Source: Pseudomonadota bacterium (GTDB lineage Bacteria > Pseudomonadota > Gammaproteobacteria > Burkholderiales > Burkholderiaceae_D). Taken from it: a stretch of DNA of 5,911 nt. Positions 4,670 to 5,911 of this stretch are shown in pieces. Location of the stretch: positions 1-5,911 of the forward strand of contig JAEZVM010000130.1 in the NCBI GenBank assembly GCA_023420795.1, read 5' to 3'. Numbering within the stretch: position 1 is the stretch's first letter; each line of letters opens with the position of its first letter. A program made the translations under genes and the position numbers. The notes under the pieces are model-generated. The model was not told the origin of the DNA and did no database searches. It was given only the letters and a program-made list of their open reading frames with translations.

Positions 4670-5911
4670 TCAAGCCGCGTGTTGCGATGCCGCGGACGGG
4701 CTTGGTGCGTCGAAGGTCTTCAGCAGCGCGACCTCCTTCTCCTTCGCTGCCTGCAGGTTCCGTTCTTTCACATGGCCGAAGCCGCGGATGTCTTCCGGGA
4801 TGCTGGCAATCGCCGCGGCCTTTGCGAGATTGTCCGGTTTCAGCTTTGGCAGCAACGCGCGAATCGTCTCCTTGTACTGGCGAATCAGCTCGCGCTCTGC
4901 CCTGCGTTCCGCCGAATAGCCGAAGACGTCCAGCGCGGAGCCGCGCAGGAATTTCAGCCCGGCGAGCATGCCGAGTGCCTTGCCCATCCACGGCCCATAT
5001 TCGCGCTTGACCAGATGTCCGTCTGCATCGCGCTTGGCGAACAGCGGCGGCGCCATATGGTATTTGACCTTGTAATCGCCTTCGAACATGCCGGCGATCT
5101 TGTCGCCAAAACCGCTCTGCGCATGCAGGCGCGCGACTTCGTACTCGTCCTTGTAGGCCATCAGCTTGAACAGGTAGCGCGCGACCGCTTCCGTCAGGCG
5201 CAGCGGCTTTTCAACAAGCCGGCTTTCGGCGGCACGCACCTGTTCGACGAACTCGCGATACCGCTGTGCATAGGCGGCATTCTGATAACCGGTGAGGAAT
5301 TCGACGCGCCTTGCGATCACTTCATCGAGCGATGGCGCGCGCTTGAATTCGACCACCTGCGCAGCCGTGTCGTTGAGCTTTGCGAGGCGCTCGACCGCAG
5401 CCCAATCGTGCGCGGCATTGCGTCCCCAGATGAAGGACTGCTTGTTGAACTCCACCGACACGCCGTTCAGTTCGATCGCCTTCATCAGTGCAGTTTCCGA
5501 CAAGGGTACCCATCCCTTCTGCCATACATAGCCGAGCATGAACATGTTGGTCGCTATGCTGTCGCCCATCAGCGCAGTGGCCACCTTGCCGGCATCAACA
5601 ATATCGACGCGCTCGCTGCCGCAAGCGGTGCGGATATCATTTTCCGCAGCAGCGCCCGGGAATTGCCAGTCCGGATTTTTCACGAAAGCGGCAGTCGGCG
5701 CGCCGGTCGAATTGACCGCCGCATACGTACGGCCTTCTCCCATGCGCGATAGTGCGTCGCGGCTGGCGGTGACGATCACGTCGCAGCCGATCACGAGGTC
5801 GGCTGCACCGGTGCCGACGCGCGTGGAATGGATATCGTCCGGATGATCGGCCAGCCGCACATGCGACATCACCGGCCCGCCCTTCTGCGCAAGTCCGCTC
5901 ATGTCGAGCAC
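4670..5911 (-). CDS. Indolepyruvate:ferredoxin oxidoreductase family protein, C-terminal part
   Basis: This enzyme family oxidatively decarboxylates aryl-pyruvates (such as indolepyruvate from tryptophan) to aryl-acetyl-CoA with ferredoxin as electron acceptor, in the cytoplasm. Only the last 413 residues are here. The first codon at the edge (GTG, Val) is internal, not a start, because it opens the conserved motif LDMSGLAQKGGPVMSHVR of the gamma-type (POR) domain. That domain continues through LVIGCDVIVTASRDAL and VNSTGAPTAAF to about residue 150. The rest matches the C-terminal region (DUF6537-type) of the large fused bacterial enzymes, including YGPWMGKALGMLAGLKFLRG, FGYSAERRAERELI and IRGFGHVKERN. 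The full protein is usually about 1,150-1,200 aa, so the thiamine-diphosphate part lies beyond the window. Only two cysteines occur, so no iron-sulfur cluster motif is visible in this part. It ends in a poorly conserved Ser/Ala tail and a TGA, then the strong terminator. It is convergent with the 109-aa protein gene. Confidence 0.93.
   Translation of the reverse strand: MLDMSGLAQKGGPVMSHVRLADHPDDIHSTRVGTGAADLVIGCDVIVTASRDALSRMGEGRTYAAVNSTGAPTAAFVKNPDWQFPGAAAENDIRTACGSERVDIVDAGKVATALMGDSIATNMFMLGYVWQKGWVPLSETALMKAIELNGVSVEFNKQSFIWGRNAAHDWAAVERLAKLNDTAAQVVEFKRAPSLDEVIARRVEFLTGYQNAAYAQRYREFVEQVRAAESRLVEKPLRLTEAVARYLFKLMAYKDEYEVARLHAQSGFGDKIAGMFEGDYKVKYHMAPPLFAKRDADGHLVKREYGPWMGKALGMLAGLKFLRGSALDVFGYSAERRAERELIRQYKETIRALLPKLKPDNLAKAAAIASIPEDIRGFGHVKERNLQAAKEKEVALLKTFDAPSPSAASQHAA

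Noticed and set aside
4556..5752. Plus-strand open frame (398 codons) opposite the indolepyruvate oxidoreductase gene
   Set aside because: The minus-strand frame has the conserved family motifs and a strong terminator just after its stop. The plus-strand frame also runs through both terminator hairpins.

Overview
The window looks like a chromosomal segment of a GC-rich betaproteobacterium, most likely of the Oxalobacteraceae (Herminiimonas / Noviherbaspirillum / Herbaspirillum-like). This rests on the style of the proteins (a DUF3108 periplasmic protein, a kinase/universal-stress-protein fusion next to a metallophosphatase, and a large single-chain indolepyruvate:ferredoxin oxidoreductase) and on strong G/C third-position codon use. 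No database search was possible, so the taxonomy is a recognition-based inference. I see no mobile element, tRNA, rRNA or CRISPR array.

Layout, left to right. (1) Positions 2-745 (+): the 3' part of a DUF3108 exported protein whose true start lies just outside the window. (2) A 116-bp gap (746-861) holding one copy of what looks like a dispersed intergenic repeat and a GC-rich hairpin. (3) queC (862-1572, +), the preQ0 synthase of queuosine / 7-deazaguanine biosynthesis. (4) A calcineurin-like metallophosphatase (1637-2380, +), then after only two bases a Ser/Thr kinase fused to a UspA domain (2383-3849, +). These two are almost certainly co-translated. queC may be in the same transcript, because no terminator is visible between it and the phosphatase. 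A hairpin plus T-run just after the kinase stop probably ends the unit. (5) A 380-bp non-coding stretch (3850-4229), more AT-rich than its surroundings in its right half, carrying two hairpins, a large nested inverted repeat (4084-4196) with a tiny ribosome-binding-site-equipped reading frame inside it, and a 9-bp direct repeat whose second copy contains the next start codon. (6) A 109-aa helical protein of unknown function (4230-4559, +). (7) A convergent gap with a hairpin for each direction, including a textbook intrinsic terminator for the minus strand. (8) The C-terminal 413 residues of an indolepyruvate:ferredoxin oxidoreductase family protein (4670-5911, -), running off the right edge.

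How the parts may work together: the phosphatase-kinase/USP pair reads as a cytoplasmic signalling module in which a soluble Hanks-type kinase carries its own nucleotide-binding stress domain and is made in step with a possible opposing hydrolase. Co-function is inferred from gene spacing only. queC and the oxidoreductase are ordinary metabolic genes with no evident link to that module. The least explained part is the structured leader at 4084-4232 ahead of the 109-aa protein, which has the layout of a leader-peptide or RNA-structure control element but could also be the remains of a small inverted-repeat element.
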